A DNA stretch of 64,000 nt from Sphaerolaimus hirsutus (GCA_964036195.1 OZ038452.1:25741785-25805784), one strand, 5' to 3'; counted from the first letter of the stretch, positions 51,858 to 63,481 are shown. Notes: generated by a model from the sequence alone, not told the origin. A program made the numbers and translations.

Positions 51858-52156
51858 TAGGGATGGCCAAAAATGTTGTTTTTTAACGACCCTGTTTTGT
51901 TTTATTATTTTATGAAACTGTTTTTTAATGCTCCCAAATATGGCTATGAGTCAACATACAGGTATTTATGTATATCAGATAATTGCCAGTACTTTATGGT
52001 GTAAAACATGTGAGATTGCGCGCTTCCGCCCAAACAAATGCAAAATACCTAGTGCATAAGTACAAAATAATTTGGCTGATGTTTAAAAAAACGGTTTCGA
52101 TGCCTGTTTAAAAAACATTTTTTTAAGACGGTTAAAAGACACACCGGCCATCCCTA
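51858..52156. repeat. hAT-like MITE, TAGGGATGG family (299 bp)
   Basis: TAGGGATGGCC and GGCCATCCCTA are flanked by identical 8-bp ATCTGTAG (51850-51857, 52157-52164). It lies about 290 bp upstream of the NHERF start codon, so it is likely in the promoter or 5' UTR region. Confidence 0.92.
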
Positions 52157-52164
52157 ATCTGTAG

Positions 52165-52448
52165 ACCTTTTGACCGCCTCTGTAGTCAGTAGTCACTTTT
52201 TATCAATTGCCCAGTTCAGCACCGACACGAGCCACTACCAAAATGTACAAGTTCACAATACTTTCAACTCCAGAAATACGCGCAAATACACATTCGAACG
52301 CAGGTGCCCGCCGCCCACGACGTTCGCACATTTGGTTCCCTATTGATCGCATTTTCAAGCGCAATTATTCCACTACTGCGGGCGCCATTGTCCAAACCGC
52401 GCGACACTCGACAACTCCGGATTATTATTGTATTTTCGCGCGTCAGGC
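52165..52448 (+). promoter_or_regulatory. NHERF promoter and 5' UTR region
   Basis: Unique sequence between the upstream MITE and the ATG, becoming CpG-rich towards the gene. No TATA box was identified. The transcription start is not known. Confidence 0.4.
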
Positions 52449-55400
52449 ATGAGCGCCGGCGACGTGGACGCGCCGCAGGTGCGCAGCTGCCTCGTGAAGA
52501 AAGATCGGCCAGAACAGGTGAGTCTGGGGGAATGCTTCCCTCGGTGATGGCGCCTTCCGTTCGGGTGCAATGGCGCCTTGCCCCTGGTGCCAGTCCCGGA
52601 CTCTGTAAAGTGCCCTGAAAGGTGTCAAGTGTCACGCAAAGTGTCAAAAGTCATGTAAAATGCCTGGTAAAATGGCAAACGCGTTTACATTCAAGTTATT
52701 ACGTCGTTTCTCTCCGGCGGATTTTGACGACTATCCCATCACTGCTAACTAATTCATACCTTTTTCGTGTCTTCAGGAATATGGCTTCAACCTGCACGCG
52801 GATTCCAAGCGCGGCCAGTTCCTGGGTGAGGTGGACGACTTGTCGCCCGCCGCCGTGGCCGGCCTCAAGCAGAACGACACCATACTGGCGGTCAACGGCA
52901 CGCCCGTCGCTGGTTAGATCCGCGCCATTGCGCCCACACACACTAGTTGACATCAAAATTCGTGTCAACTAAATTTTGGTTAATGTGTGATTTCAATTTT
53001 CCTATGTGATAGAGCATCGTTAATTTTAAATCGGGACACTTTATTTTTATTGTTTCTATTAAATGTGATGCTTGAAAAAATTTGTGTTATTAATTTTACA
53101 TTTAGTTCACATTGATTTGCGATGTTACGCGTTGAAAGCGTTCCCGATCGCAACTTGGTGCCTGAAAATCATCTCAGGCATGCCGCACCGGCAAGTGGTC
53201 GACGCGATCCGGTCGCACCCGTGCAGATGCGAGCTGCTGGTGGCCGACCCGCAGACCTTGCTCTGGTACAGGGAGCGCGGCTCGCCGCTCGACGCCATGG
53301 ACGCCTTCACCAACGTGGTCTACCTGCCCGCCGACAGGAGCAGAACATCGACCGGAAACTCTGGCGCGGCCAAAAAACCGGCCGACTGCGACTCGGCGTC
53401 GGTGTCCGTGTGCCGCGAGCACGCGTCGTCGCACGCGTCCACGCAGCGTAGCAACGGCGCCGTGCCGCCCGCCGTGGCTACGAGCACCATGAGACACGAG
53501 GAGCACACGCACTGCGACCTGGCGCAGCACCAGTCCAACGTGCCCGTGGTGGGTGATTTTGGGCTGCATTGTGTGACTTTGGATCATCTTGTGTGTGTAC
53601 ATCCGGTACCTGGATATTGTGGGGTTCAGCATGGAGTTTATTGAAGTGTATTTATAGTGTCGATCGCGCTAGGGTTATAAATAATAATCAATTTTTGATC
53701 AATTATCATCACGAGGGACGTAGCCAGGATTTATACGGAGCCCGGCGAAAGGGGGGCGCCCTCAAATTTTACCCCTGTAGTAGGGGAATGGCGCCATGGC
53801 GCTGGCGCCATTCGTAGGCGCCACGCCATGGCGCCACTGGCGTTGGCATTGGCGCCAAAACAGCAGTATACGTATGCATATTACACGCGGCCGCCCCCCC
53901 CCTGGCTACGTCGGCCCCGCACCTGTACGCACAAACGCCCGGCGCGCACAAACGCCTGGCACGCACAAAATGAAAGTCCGGTACGCACAAACGCCCGGTA
54001 TGCACAAAACTGTAGCTTTGTGCATGCCGCACAATGTGCGTGCCAGTCGTTTGTGCGCGCCGGTCATATGTGCGGGCGGGGCTTGTAGTGAGACATAAAT
54101 AAGTGAGACCAACGTGAGACATAAATGAGTGCGAGGGCAGAGTATCATATCCGCCGAGTATAAATAACATTGCCGCCAATCTCACTGAGTTTTTGAGTGC
54201 ATGTTGGGTGCATTCACGTGTAAGTGCGGTGCACATACACGTGTCGCGGTGGGGGGGGGGGGGAGGGGGCGTGTAAGACATAATTAACTTAGACAAATTA
54301 GTTGACAATCAAAATTTCGTCAACAGCAAAATCTGTTTTCTACATTCAAATCGCGATTATCAAAAGCTCGCGACTCACGATCCAATAGCACTCGGTCAAG
54401 ACACGCAGGTGTACTCTTGCCCATATATACGTGTACTCTTGTAATCCAGGTGCTCATGTATGGGGGGGGGTGCTCATGTATGGGGGGGTGCTCATGTATG
54501 GGGGGGCAAACACAAAGTGGGGGGGGGGTGTGTGAAAATCCCATGGCCGGTACGCACAAATGACCGGCGCGCACAAACGACTGGCACGCACAAATACCCG
54601 GTACGCACAGAGCATCAGATTTGTGCGCGCCGGGCGTTTGTGCGTGGCGGGCTCAATTTTGTGCGTGCCGGGCGTTTGTGCGCGCCGGGCGTTTGTGCGT
54701 AGGAGGCCTGGCCCGCTACGTCCTTCATCATCACTCATGTAGTTTTTGAACTTTTGTAAACGATCGTCGGAGAAAAAAAACCTTTTTTCCATCCCTACCT
54801 AGGAGCCAACCGTAGAAGCGCCCACACCGCCGCCGGTCACCGAGTTGAATTCTAGCACGACAACCCGGGACATCACGAGCAACGGCGCCGTGCCACACTC
54901 GCAGAGACTGGTGCCGCGCTTGTGCAGGTGCGTCATGATGTCGCCGCAGCGCGTTCTTGTATACCTACTAGTACGATCTAAAGTATATACCTATCGTACA
55001 TTTCGGGCGTCGGATAACTTTTTTTGAACATATTTTAAAGTCATTTAATTGATAATAAAAAGTGAACAGTGTCAAATATAAACATCCAATATCTACAAAC
55101 ATCGCATCTGATAACTAGTAGTCATTTCATATTTAAAAATACCTATCGCACACTGAAAAGCGATTCCATCCAAACCCCGCCTCACCGGTGTCGCAACAAT
55201 CTAACGCACCCCACCCGCAGATTGCGCAAGCAGCGGCAAGACGACGAGTACGGCTTCAACCTGCACGCGGAGACGCGCGACACCGGCCACTTCATCGGCG
55301 TGGTCGACCAGGTGCCAGTCGCAGACCCTGTAGAATGCCCTGTAAAATGTCAAATGTCATGTAAAATGCCCTGCAAAAGCCCCACACATACTAGTTGACA

Positions 55401-58400
55401 TCGACACCAAATGTCAACTGGTTCCGATCCCAATTCCAAGCTTGCATTTGAACGTCGTTCGTTGGCTCGTCAGCAAGCTTTGAATTGGGATCAGAACCAG
55501 TTGACATTTAGTGTCGATGTCAACTAGTGCGTGTGGGGCCAAAATGGCAACTCGGTTGCCATTTTGCAGGACATTTAACATGACTTTTGACACTGCGTGA
55601 CATTTGACATTTTACAGGGCATTTTACAGGGTCTGCGACTGCCCCAAGGGCAGCATAGCCGACCGGTCGGGGCTGCGCATCGGCCAGCGCATAGTCGGCA
55701 TCAACGGCACGCTCGTGTACAAGCAGACGGGCCACAAGCACGTGGTGGGGCTGATTAAGCGTGACCCCATGGCGACTGATTTGCTGGTGGCCACGCCGGA
55801 GGTGGATCAGCACTTTGAGCAGGCGGGTAGAGAGTTCGACTTTGCCGACTGCGAGGTGTATGAAAGAGAGGTTGGTTTTTGGTGCACTTTTTTTATTTCG
55901 GGATCGAGACCGCTGAATTCCGAAAATTATCGGGATCGGGATCGGGATGGGAAAATATCGATAATAGGCTAATGGGCATCATTCTCTGAATCACACGTGC
56001 CAGCCGCGGCAACCGCAGCCGATGCGCATAGAAGAAAAATGCCCACCAAGCCAGGGGTCTCCAGGATTTTGGCCCTCGCGGGGGCTGGATAGATAACAAA
56101 TCGCTCCTCCCGAGGGATAGATAGCTGGAAAATTTTTGTGGGGGGGGCTGGCGGGGGCACAATATATAGGCCTTTTCAAGGTTAAGAAGGCAGAAAGGGG
56201 AAAAAATCGCTAATAATCAGTTAAAAGTAGCCAAAAGTAGGTATAAAATGGCTAAAAATAGGTATATAACCGTGTATATAACCTGAAGGCACGATTTTGA
56301 AGGTGAAAAACTATAAAAAGGTGCGAAAATTGGTGATGTTGAGCTAAAATTGGGGCAAAATTTTACAAAAACCACTCCAGATATATAGATAGCTGAGCGA
56401 TTTGGGGGGGGGGGTCTTTGGGGGTAGTAGCCAAAAATTTTGCCTCAGGATAGATTGATAGCTGAGCGGCCTCCGGGATAGATAGATAGCTGGCCGATTT
56501 GGGGGGGGGCAGCCCCCCCCCCAGCCCCCCCCAGCCCCCCCCCCCGCCCTAGGAGACCCCTGCACCAAGCACCGGCAAATGTCCACAGTCTGTGTATGTA
56601 TGTCCATGTACCACTCTCAGATCATGTAAAATGTTCTGCAAAGTGTTTAAAAATAATAATTTGACATTTTACAGGGCCCGCCAATGCTAATGCATTTTGC
56701 ATGTGTTGTGCCACGGCCATTTGTCTATACTTATCAATGAATGATATTTTGATGTTTCTTGGGTGAATCAATTCCTTGTATTTCAATGAATTCGTGAGTC
56801 ACTCAACATGAAGGAATTGTAATTTTTTCCATAGCATAAATATCATTTCAATTTTTGCATTACTTACCGCAATCCGTATGGATACAGAAAAATTGGCACA
56901 AAGCCATAATACATAAATACAACAGAAAATGCCCGTTTTTTGTCTTCCCTTCCCCAGAAAACCCGCAAGGAAAAGATATGATAGTTACATGAGTGATGAT
57001 GGTTCTATCGCGCTTATCGATTCCCACTCGCCGACTGTGCACACCCTCAGATCAGTCAGGCTGCGGTTAATTGTGAGGCAGCACACCTTTTTGACCTTTA
57101 AAAAAGTGTTTTTAATCGGCACGGATCTGGAGTTTTCTTAGATGATATCAATGCCTTCAATAAGTGCAGTCAATATGTCTTCCATATGTAGGTACATAAA
57201 TGATTGCAGAATGTGTTGAAGTATGAAAAACCACTCTATTTTTAAGCCTTTTTAGCCTGTATTAACGATATTTTAAGGGAAATGTTCAAATACCTTCATG
57301 AAAGGTGATATCTATTATATATAAATATACTACCAGTTAGCAAAATACTATTATTGAACGATATATAAAATTCATCTTGATATTTTTGTATCAAGCTACT
57401 TCAAAAAATATTTCCATCCTAAAAACACCTATTAGCTATTTACACATGATAAACATAAATATAGCAGAATACAAGAGGCTTTGGACCCATTGGTTAGTGT
57501 GCGGTGCACTCATTCCCAGTAAAGAAAAAGTGGATTACGGTAGAAATTTTTGCCGGAAAGTGTCCGTTTAGGGGACTTATGTCTACTTTTGAAACTTGTG
57601 TCCTCATGGCGTCATAAGTCCAAATAAGCCAATAGGTCCAACGGCTCTTGTATTCTACTACAGTTGCATTTCAATACACACCTCCACATTACCACCTCAG
57701 GAGCTGCGCTCTAGTTCCGGCTCCTCAGCCGCATCATCATCGGTCGTCCAAGCGGACGTGCACCACGTGGCCGCCGCCGCCGCCGTGCCCGACGCCACCG
57801 ACGACACCAGATCCAAGTCGCACAGCGCCGCCAGCCCGGACAAGGGTAGCCAGGGCGGCGGGTCGAAGTCGCGTCGCAGCACTGAGAAGAGCGAGCACGT
57901 GGAGGAGAGCGTGGAGCGGCCCGAGCCGGAGCTGAGCTTTCCGCAGCCGCCGCCGCCGATTGAGGTTTGTTTTGTCCGTGTTTTGTTGCCGCGTGTTCGT
58001 TGGACTGGGTGTAATGTCGGCCATGTGGACACAAGTTGACACATGTGTCAACTGTAGGCGTAGGGTGTCAACTCTGATTTCGGCTTCACGTGTCGCAGAG
58101 CGTTCTCCAAATGCACATGCGGCAATGTTACGGCAAGTGCATTCGGAGATCGCTCTGCGACATGTGAAGCTGAAATCTGAGTTGACACAGACCAGTTGAC
58201 AGTTTGACAGACGTGTGAACTAGTGTGTGAGCCGCCAATGTGTCAATTAAGTTTGTGAGTGTAACAATGCGGCGTAAATGCGGCTTAATGTGGGCGGGTG
58301 CTGTGTAAAAGTTTTGATGAAATCATAGTGAAATCTGGCACAGGTTCTTCAAATTCTATTGTTCACCTGTCATCGTTGTCTGCATAATTACGAACTACAA

Positions 58401-61400
58401 ATCGCTTTTATTTACACGATTTTCTGCGCACGACCACTTCACTTTTGATGGATTGCAATTTGCCGACCGCATTTGAAAAAAGCAGCGCGTGATGTAAAAA
58501 AGTTTGACTCGGAGTGGAAGTCGATTAGCCCGACTGGTTTTGTCGGGCTACCCGATTCAATGGATCCTGAATTATACGTGGTCGGGTTAAATCTGTTTCC
58601 GATTGTCAACTCGGGTCTATTCCTATTCTATTCGGAATCGGGTCGCCCGACATAAAAAGGCTTTCGGACTAAATGGGCAAATTTGGTGCCAGATAAACTC
58701 CGCAAAATCCGAGTCAACTTGTTGCGCAATTAATCTTTGCCAGTGCAAATTTATTCCCCTGCGATTATGATCTGATCGTTTTCGGAACACTTGCAATGCG
58801 TGTCGTTCATTTTTGCGAAATACTTGAGCCGAAACAATGTTATTACATGTATTTTTGTGGTATATTATTTTTATAGGACAGATAACCGCGCGTCGCCGTA
58901 TAAAATTATACGTTTACAATGGTCCGCCGCATCGATTCCGCCCGCAGTAGGAGATAAAATCGGCCTGTAAATTACGACGAAGTTTAGAACAACAGACAAC
59001 AGAACACGCTCTGTAAATACAGTTGACCGTTTTTCATCCAAAAATTGACTGTATACTCAAACATTTGTTAGATCAGTCACCTGACAGATTGTCAACTGCA
59101 AAACAAAGAGAACAATAATTCGCGCCATTTTTTTCACGGTAATATTCTTTTTCTCAATCTGATTGTCTAACTACCACCAACTATTTTTTGAACCGAGTAT
59201 CTATTTAACTTTTTATTCCGATAATCAAAGTTTTACCAAAATTCATATGTCGATTCATGGCGATATGATTTAAGTTCCAGATAACTTTTACTTGATATCG
59301 ATTTTTTTTGTGTCGCTTTTCGATGTATTGAAAACAATACCGAGTATTCGTTGTTGTTTTTAAATACAGATACTTTGATATATCGTTCGAACCCTTAAAC
59401 GCTACCCAAATCTGCGCCGCAGTTGTACTGACTAACCATTTTGTTTTTGATTCATTATGATCGCGAAAATGACACCCTTTCATAGTTGTTAAAACGTATT
59501 TACGTTTACTCGAAAAAATACGTTAAGTCGAATACTGTGTAAATACGTCTACGTTCCCTCTGAAAAAGTACCTGTTCTCGCTTCTACATATATTTTTTGA
59601 AAGTACTCGAGTACACAAAACGTTTTTTCGAAGCATAGAAGGGAAAGAGGAGAAAAACGCTTAGAAGTAGATTAAAATTGGCAAAAACATACATGAACAG
59701 ATGAATTAGGGAAATGAGTGAAAATGGGGAAAAAAGTATGAAAATAAGTTATTTTGAGTGAAAATAGGCAAACTTTCTCATAAAAATACTCACTTTCCGG
59801 AAAGAAAACTATTTTACTCACGTTTATACATGAATAAAAGTAAAAAAAATTCTTCATATTTTCTGTACTCAGTGGAGAGTAAAAAAGAAGTAATTTACGT
59901 TTACTTATATTACTTACGTTAAAAAAAGTTCGGTACTTTTAACAACTCTGCACCAGAGTTGTTAAAAGTACTGAACTTTTTTAAAAGTAAACGTAAACTT
60001 AAAGTATTTTTCTTTTACTCACAGAAGTACAGAAGTACAGAAGCACCTGAGTACAGAAAACGTTAAGTATTTTAAAAATACTTTTACACTACGTAAAACG
60101 TGAGTAAAATACTTTTTTCAGAGAAAACGTAAAAGTTAGTATTTTTCTCAGAAGAAAGTCAGTATTTTTTGAATTTTTACTCTGATATACAAAAAGATGT
60201 GTTTTTCTCTCCCGCTAAGTATTTCTTATGAAAATGCCTTAGATTTGGCACTTTATGTTTGGCAAAATGACATTTTCTGTCCCTTAAAAATACGTTTTCT
60301 GTATTCGCGTACTTTCAAAGTACGCGAGTAAGTGAGTACCGGTATTTTTTTCGCGGGGAAACGTAAACTTATTTACGCAGTACTCGAGTATCCTTAATTA
60401 TCGAGTAAACGTAAATACGTTTTAACAACTATGGTCTGCACCCTTTTGGTTAGGAAAAGTGATGCGCACTGGACGCGATGTGTGTCACTTGAATGACACT
60501 TGTGCCACCTCTTCATGCGAGTGTGCCCGAAAATTTCATTTCACAGCGATAAAAGATAGTTTTTATTTTACCTTTGGCGAACTTTCACGTGATTATTGGA
60601 TGAATTTACTGATTTTCAAATTCCCTTTAACCTCTGAGCTTTTTTGTCCCCCACGTATTTTTTGTTTGATGCTCTGGGGAGGTTAAAATTTTCCACATTT
60701 ATCATTTATTGTGCATGAAAAATTATCAATTTGAAATGACAGGTCGATTTTATGTCATCTATTTTTTGAAAAAACACGACAGTTTTATGAATGGACACTT
60801 TTTAGGTGGCACTTATCAGAATAAGTGGCGCACGTAGGAACAATTGAAGTAATAATTTTGAGTATTTTGTAGGTGATTGTTAACGTGACCCGTAGACAAA
60901 AATTATCTTTTACACGCGAAAATATGTGGATGAAGTGCTGAACTAATGGCATATTTCTTCATAATTGTAGAGAATATTCATTTCATACTTTCTGCATGTT
61001 TTTTTTGTCAAGTCACTAGCTAAATTTTGCTGGCGGAATTGCAAATTCCGAACCCGATTGGTAAGCTCTCGATTTTTAAGCCAAAGTGTTTAGATTTTTA
61101 CCCAGTTATCCTATTTTTTTTTGCCACAAACAAATTTTGTTTTTCATTCGATTGGTAAGCCATAGTACCGTCTCGGTATTTAAGCCACGCGTGTACATGA
61201 TAATTTTCAGAAATTTCGCGCACAAATCAACTAAATCGACTTAAATATACAAAAATCTAAAACACAAAAAATGATTCTGTACTGTAATGAATGATTAAAT
61301 AACAGGCCACTTTTTTCTTGCATTTGATGTCCCCACGTCTTTTTACCATTGTGCATTGTGGCTTAAAAAATTGAAATATTGGCTTTATTATCAACTATGG

Positions 61401-63481
61401 ATGAAAAAACAACGGTTTTTTAAAAATAAATCCGTTCTTATAAAAGTTTCCAAATAATGATGGCCTTTTAGTAACGGGTCACTCGCGAAGTCACTATTTG
61501 CCAACGCTTTGTGTATTTCTTTTTTCAGATGGAAAAAAAATTTCATCGACTTCATAAGCTTTATTGTCTGTTGATATTTCTGATCAAACTATCTTATCTG
61601 TTGCTCAAACACAATTGAGTATTAGGTAATTGTGTGAATTGTGCGTGGTGGTCGCGTCGTCTCGTTGTAAATATGTAAGTGCCCAAACAATTTCGATTTC
61701 ATGGAAAATACGGAAATGCAGTTTACCGGAAAAAGTTGTCTGCCGCGTGTCTGCTTTGCGTATAGTTTTATTTCACGTTTTTTGATGAAAATGCGCCATG
61801 GCTGATGCGGCCGCCATTTGTGTTAATTGGCGCCATTTTTTCTTTGTGTCATGCATTAATTCTTGTAGGATTGAAAACAGCGTTGATGAACTCACTTAAT
61901 TCACTCACTACGTTTGAAGTTTAAAGAATGTCACCTGGCTAGACCAGCTACAGATATCAATATTTAAAAGTCCGTCGTTTATAATTCAAGTGTGGCATGA
62001 TCTCTAAATGCGTCATGGCGCTTTTGGCGCGCCGCGCCAAACTTTAGCACGTTTAACATCACCACCGCCGTGGTTCACTATTCTAACTTTCCGGTTCCAT
62101 TGACAGAAATTAGGGTGCGGTCCGTTCCCAGTCTACACTTCTTCTTACTGCGGTCTTCATATTGCCTGTTAATTGCAAACTACACATTTATACAAACCGG
62201 GGCTTTTAAAACTCTGAAAACGATGCGAGCATGGCTATCATGACTGTTTTGAGCATGTCGTCGAAGTGCCTGGCCATGCCGCCCGCCCCGTTGTTACCAC
62301 ATGTGAGGCATTTTGGCATCGTTTGTGATCGATCTTTAGCTCGTAGGAAGGCATGTGCCGGGATCAGAGCGTCGTGGTTTCTTTGTGAACTGTGGAAACC
62401 ACGTTGATGCTTTTCCAGTCTCACAGTTTTGAAGCACGGTAGTGGTCAGGGCCGTATCCAGGGGGGGGGCGGGGGGGGCTGCAGCCCCCCCCCCTCCCGG
62501 GGCGAGACCAAAAAGTGACTGGAAAATGCGACTTTTTCAACGTCAGCGTAAAAAATTTTGCGCGCAAGCGCGCATTCTTCACCAGACATAAGGTATTATC
62601 ATCGGATTTGCTCCATGTGGCCACAAATGATAATAAATACACTCAATGTTGTGTTTTTTTGCTGTTTTGTATGTATATTTACATACATATACAGCATTCC
62701 ATGGCGCTGACGCCAACGCCAATGGCGCCATGGCGTGGCGCCTACTAATGGCGCCAGCGCCATGGCGCCATTCCGCCACTATATAGCTAAAATTTTAGGG
62801 GGGGGGGGGCTGAGCCCCCCCCCTCGCTGGCCTCCGTAAACAAGCAGCCCCCCCCGCTCAAAAATCCTGGATACGTCCCTGGTAGTGGTCATGCAAAATC
62901 TGTAAATGGAATCATGAAAATGGTCGAATTTCACGTAAATAGCGCATTTTCCTGAATAATTGTCACTGTTAGACGACTGAGGAAAAAATACTCCCCCCCT
63001 CAAATAATTCCACCTTTAGGCATATGATCAATTTGTTGTGTATTATTTGAAGAAAAATGGCATTTTATGTTGTGAATAAATCATGTTTCATGAAATGAGT
63101 TGATAGAAACATGCTTGAAAATTTTGACGAAATAATAATAAATTATCTTGAATAATCCCACTCAAAAAGAATGTAGAAAAATAGATTCACAGGGAATTAT
63201 TAGAGTAAATTCCTATCTTCCTAGGGATCTTCATATCCGACCTATTATAACCGGTACACCACGAAAGAAACAAATCCTGAAAGTTTCACCCAGTTTCACC
63301 ACCCCCAAACAAAATTCATGTCAACCCCATTTTACCCCCCCCCCCCAGGTGCACCCCGACGACGATCAGCAGCCGGAAGTGCGTCGCGTGGTCGCCAACT
63401 CGGCCGAGCGCCGACGCACCGGCACCGGATCGAGCAAGTCCAGTCAACAGCACCAGGCTACCGGAAATGGCCACGCGGTCG
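52449..63481 (+). CDS. NHERF/EBP50-like two-PDZ scaffold, 3' end missing
   Basis: Submembrane scaffold that binds C-terminal tails of transporters and receptors and usually links them to ERM proteins. Eight exons: 52449-52517, 52777-52912, 53178-53548, 54803-54927, 55221-55311, 55649-55870, 57701-57964 and 63349-63481. PDZ1 (about residues 12-100) has carboxylate-loop EYGFNLHADSK, GQFLGEVD, NDTILAVNGTPV and QVVDAIRS. PDZ2 (about 235-320) has EYGFNLHAETRD, GHFIGVVDQ, ADRSGLRIGQRIVGINGTLV and HVVGLIKRD. Both use EYGF in place of the commoner GYGF. The linker and tail are Ser/Pro/His-rich and unconserved. The C-terminal ezrin-binding segment is not seen and should lie after 64000; exon 8 ends at a GT donor (63482). 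The intron inside PDZ2 (55312-55648) is an introner-like element. NHERF1/2 paralogy is not resolved. Confidence 0.9.
52586..52682. repeat. Half introner-family element in NHERF intron 1
   Basis: The donor-type end GGTGCCAGTCCCGGACTCTG followed by AAGTGTCAAAAGTCATGT. It stops near GGTAAAATGGCAAAC, so the acceptor-type half is missing. The real intron boundaries (52518, 52776) lie outside it. Confidence 0.7.
52930..53108. repeat. MITE with CACACACTAGTTGACATC end
   Basis: CACACACTAGTTGACATCAA and TGTGATAGAGCAT match 40570-40772. The right end is less clear. It makes up most of NHERF intron 2 (52913-53177). Confidence 0.65.
53713..53915. repeat. Short CAGGGACGTAGCC-family MITE
   Basis: GAGGGACGTAGCCAGGAT and CCTGGCTACGTC, with the GGCGCCATGGCGCTGGCG core. 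It lies in NHERF intron 3. Confidence 0.7.
53925..54090. repeat. CGCACAAACGCCCGG degenerate array
   Basis: Repeats of ACGCACAAACGCCCGG with spacer variants, then the inverse TTTGTGCGCGCCGG, so the array folds on itself. A similar array in the same intron lies at 54545-54705. Confidence 0.75.
54451..54510. repeat. Three tandem TGCTCATGTATGGGGGG units
   Basis: Three adjacent copies with varying G-run length, about 18-22 bp each. Confidence 0.85.
54545..54705. repeat. Second CGCACAAACGCC inverted array
   Basis: GTACGCACAAATGACCGGCG units pass into TTTGTGCGCGCCGGGCGTTT units in the opposite sense, forming a fold-back array. It lies in NHERF intron 3 (53549-54802). Confidence 0.75.
54765..54802 (+). 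other. NHERF exon 4 acceptor next to a MITE end
   Basis: CCTTTTTTCCATCCCTACCTAG precedes exon 4. CCATCCCTA is the terminus of the TAGGGATGG family, and the pyrimidine run just upstream belongs to its A/T-tract zone. The MITE end therefore seems to form the polypyrimidine tract, and AG follows 4 bp later. Confidence 0.6.
55312..55648 (+). mobile_element. Introner-like foldback forming an NHERF intron
   Basis: Starts GTGCCAGTCGCAGACCCTGT and ends ACAGGGTCTGCGACTGCCCCAAG; the first bases are the donor and the last the acceptor. Removing the nested 161-bp MITE and one copy of its 5-bp duplication leaves 171 bp, close to the 176 bp of the RAD54 copy. The joined exons read GVVDQ then GSIADRSGL, keeping the PDZ length exactly. 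The phase is 0. Confidence 0.85.
55379..55539. repeat. 161-bp MITE nested in the NHERF introner
   Basis: The ends GCCCCACACATACTAGTTGA and CTAGTGCGTGTGGGGC, with target duplications CAAAA at 55374-55378 and 55540-55544. Without it the host hairpin closes as TGCAAAATGGCAAC against GTTGCCATTTTGCA. Confidence 0.93.
55895..55972. repeat. GGGATC-family fragment
   Basis: TTCGGGATCGAGACCGCTG and TCGGGATCGGGATCGGGATG. No terminal inverted repeat remains. Confidence 0.5.
56052..56562. repeat. hAT-like MITE, CAGGGGTCTCC family
   Basis: CAGGGGTCTCC and GGAGACCCCTG are flanked by identical 8-bp CACCAAGC (56044-56051, 56563-56570). The interior has CTGGATAGATAACAAATCGC and several poly-G/poly-C runs. 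It lies in NHERF intron 6. Confidence 0.93.
56571..57700. other. NHERF intron 6, right part
   Basis: A short introner-like fragment lies near 56623-56680 (ATGTAAAATGTTCTGCAAAG, then TTGACATTTTACAGGG). The rest is AT-rich with no exon or repeat recognised. Confidence 0.4.
58018..58240. repeat. TAGTTGACAC-family foldback MITE
   Basis: GGCCATGTGGACACAAGTTG and GAACTAGTGTGTGAGCCGCC, with CAACTCTGATTTCGGCTTCA opposed to TGAAGCTGAAATCTGAGTTG. Homologue of 620-851. Confidence 0.8.
58241..59479. other. NHERF intron 7, unassigned part
   Basis: Short phrases AGCCCGACTGG and TCGGGCTACCC near 58528-58555 form a small inverted repeat. Otherwise nothing recognised. Confidence 0.35.
59480..60436. repeat. 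Two head-to-head CAGAGTTG-family elements
   Basis: The first runs from CATAGTTGTTAAAACG to AACAACTCTG (about 59949). The second runs from CAGAGTTGTTAAAAGT to AACAACTATG (about 60432). Only a few bases separate them. CACCCTTT occurs just before the first and again just after the second, hinting at one insertion event. Both hold GTACTCGAGTAC-like and ACGTTTACG runs. Confidence 0.75.
60437..62438. other. NHERF intron 7, unassigned AT-rich stretch
   Basis: No exon, RNA gene or named repeat found in two kilobases. The open frames are short and lack family features. Confidence 0.4.
62447..62881. repeat. hAT-like MITE, CAGGGCCGTATCCAGG family
   Basis: CAGGGCCGTATCCAGG and CCTGGATACGTCCCTG are flanked by identical 8-bp GTAGTGGT (62439-62446, 62882-62889). 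Inverted relative to 27313-27748 and highly similar. Confidence 0.94.
62940..63215. repeat. CCGTATTTCC-family remnant
   Basis: GACGACTGAGGAAAAAATAC, CCTCAAATAATTCCACC and GAATTATTAGAGTAAATTCC match the decayed copies at 3735-4050 and 26913-27070. Confidence 0.5.

Noticed and set aside
53072..53644. Unspliced 190-codon frame covering an NHERF exon
   Set aside because: Only 53178-53548 shows PDZ and linker similarity. The ends of the frame run through a MITE and past a good donor, so it is an unspliced read-through.
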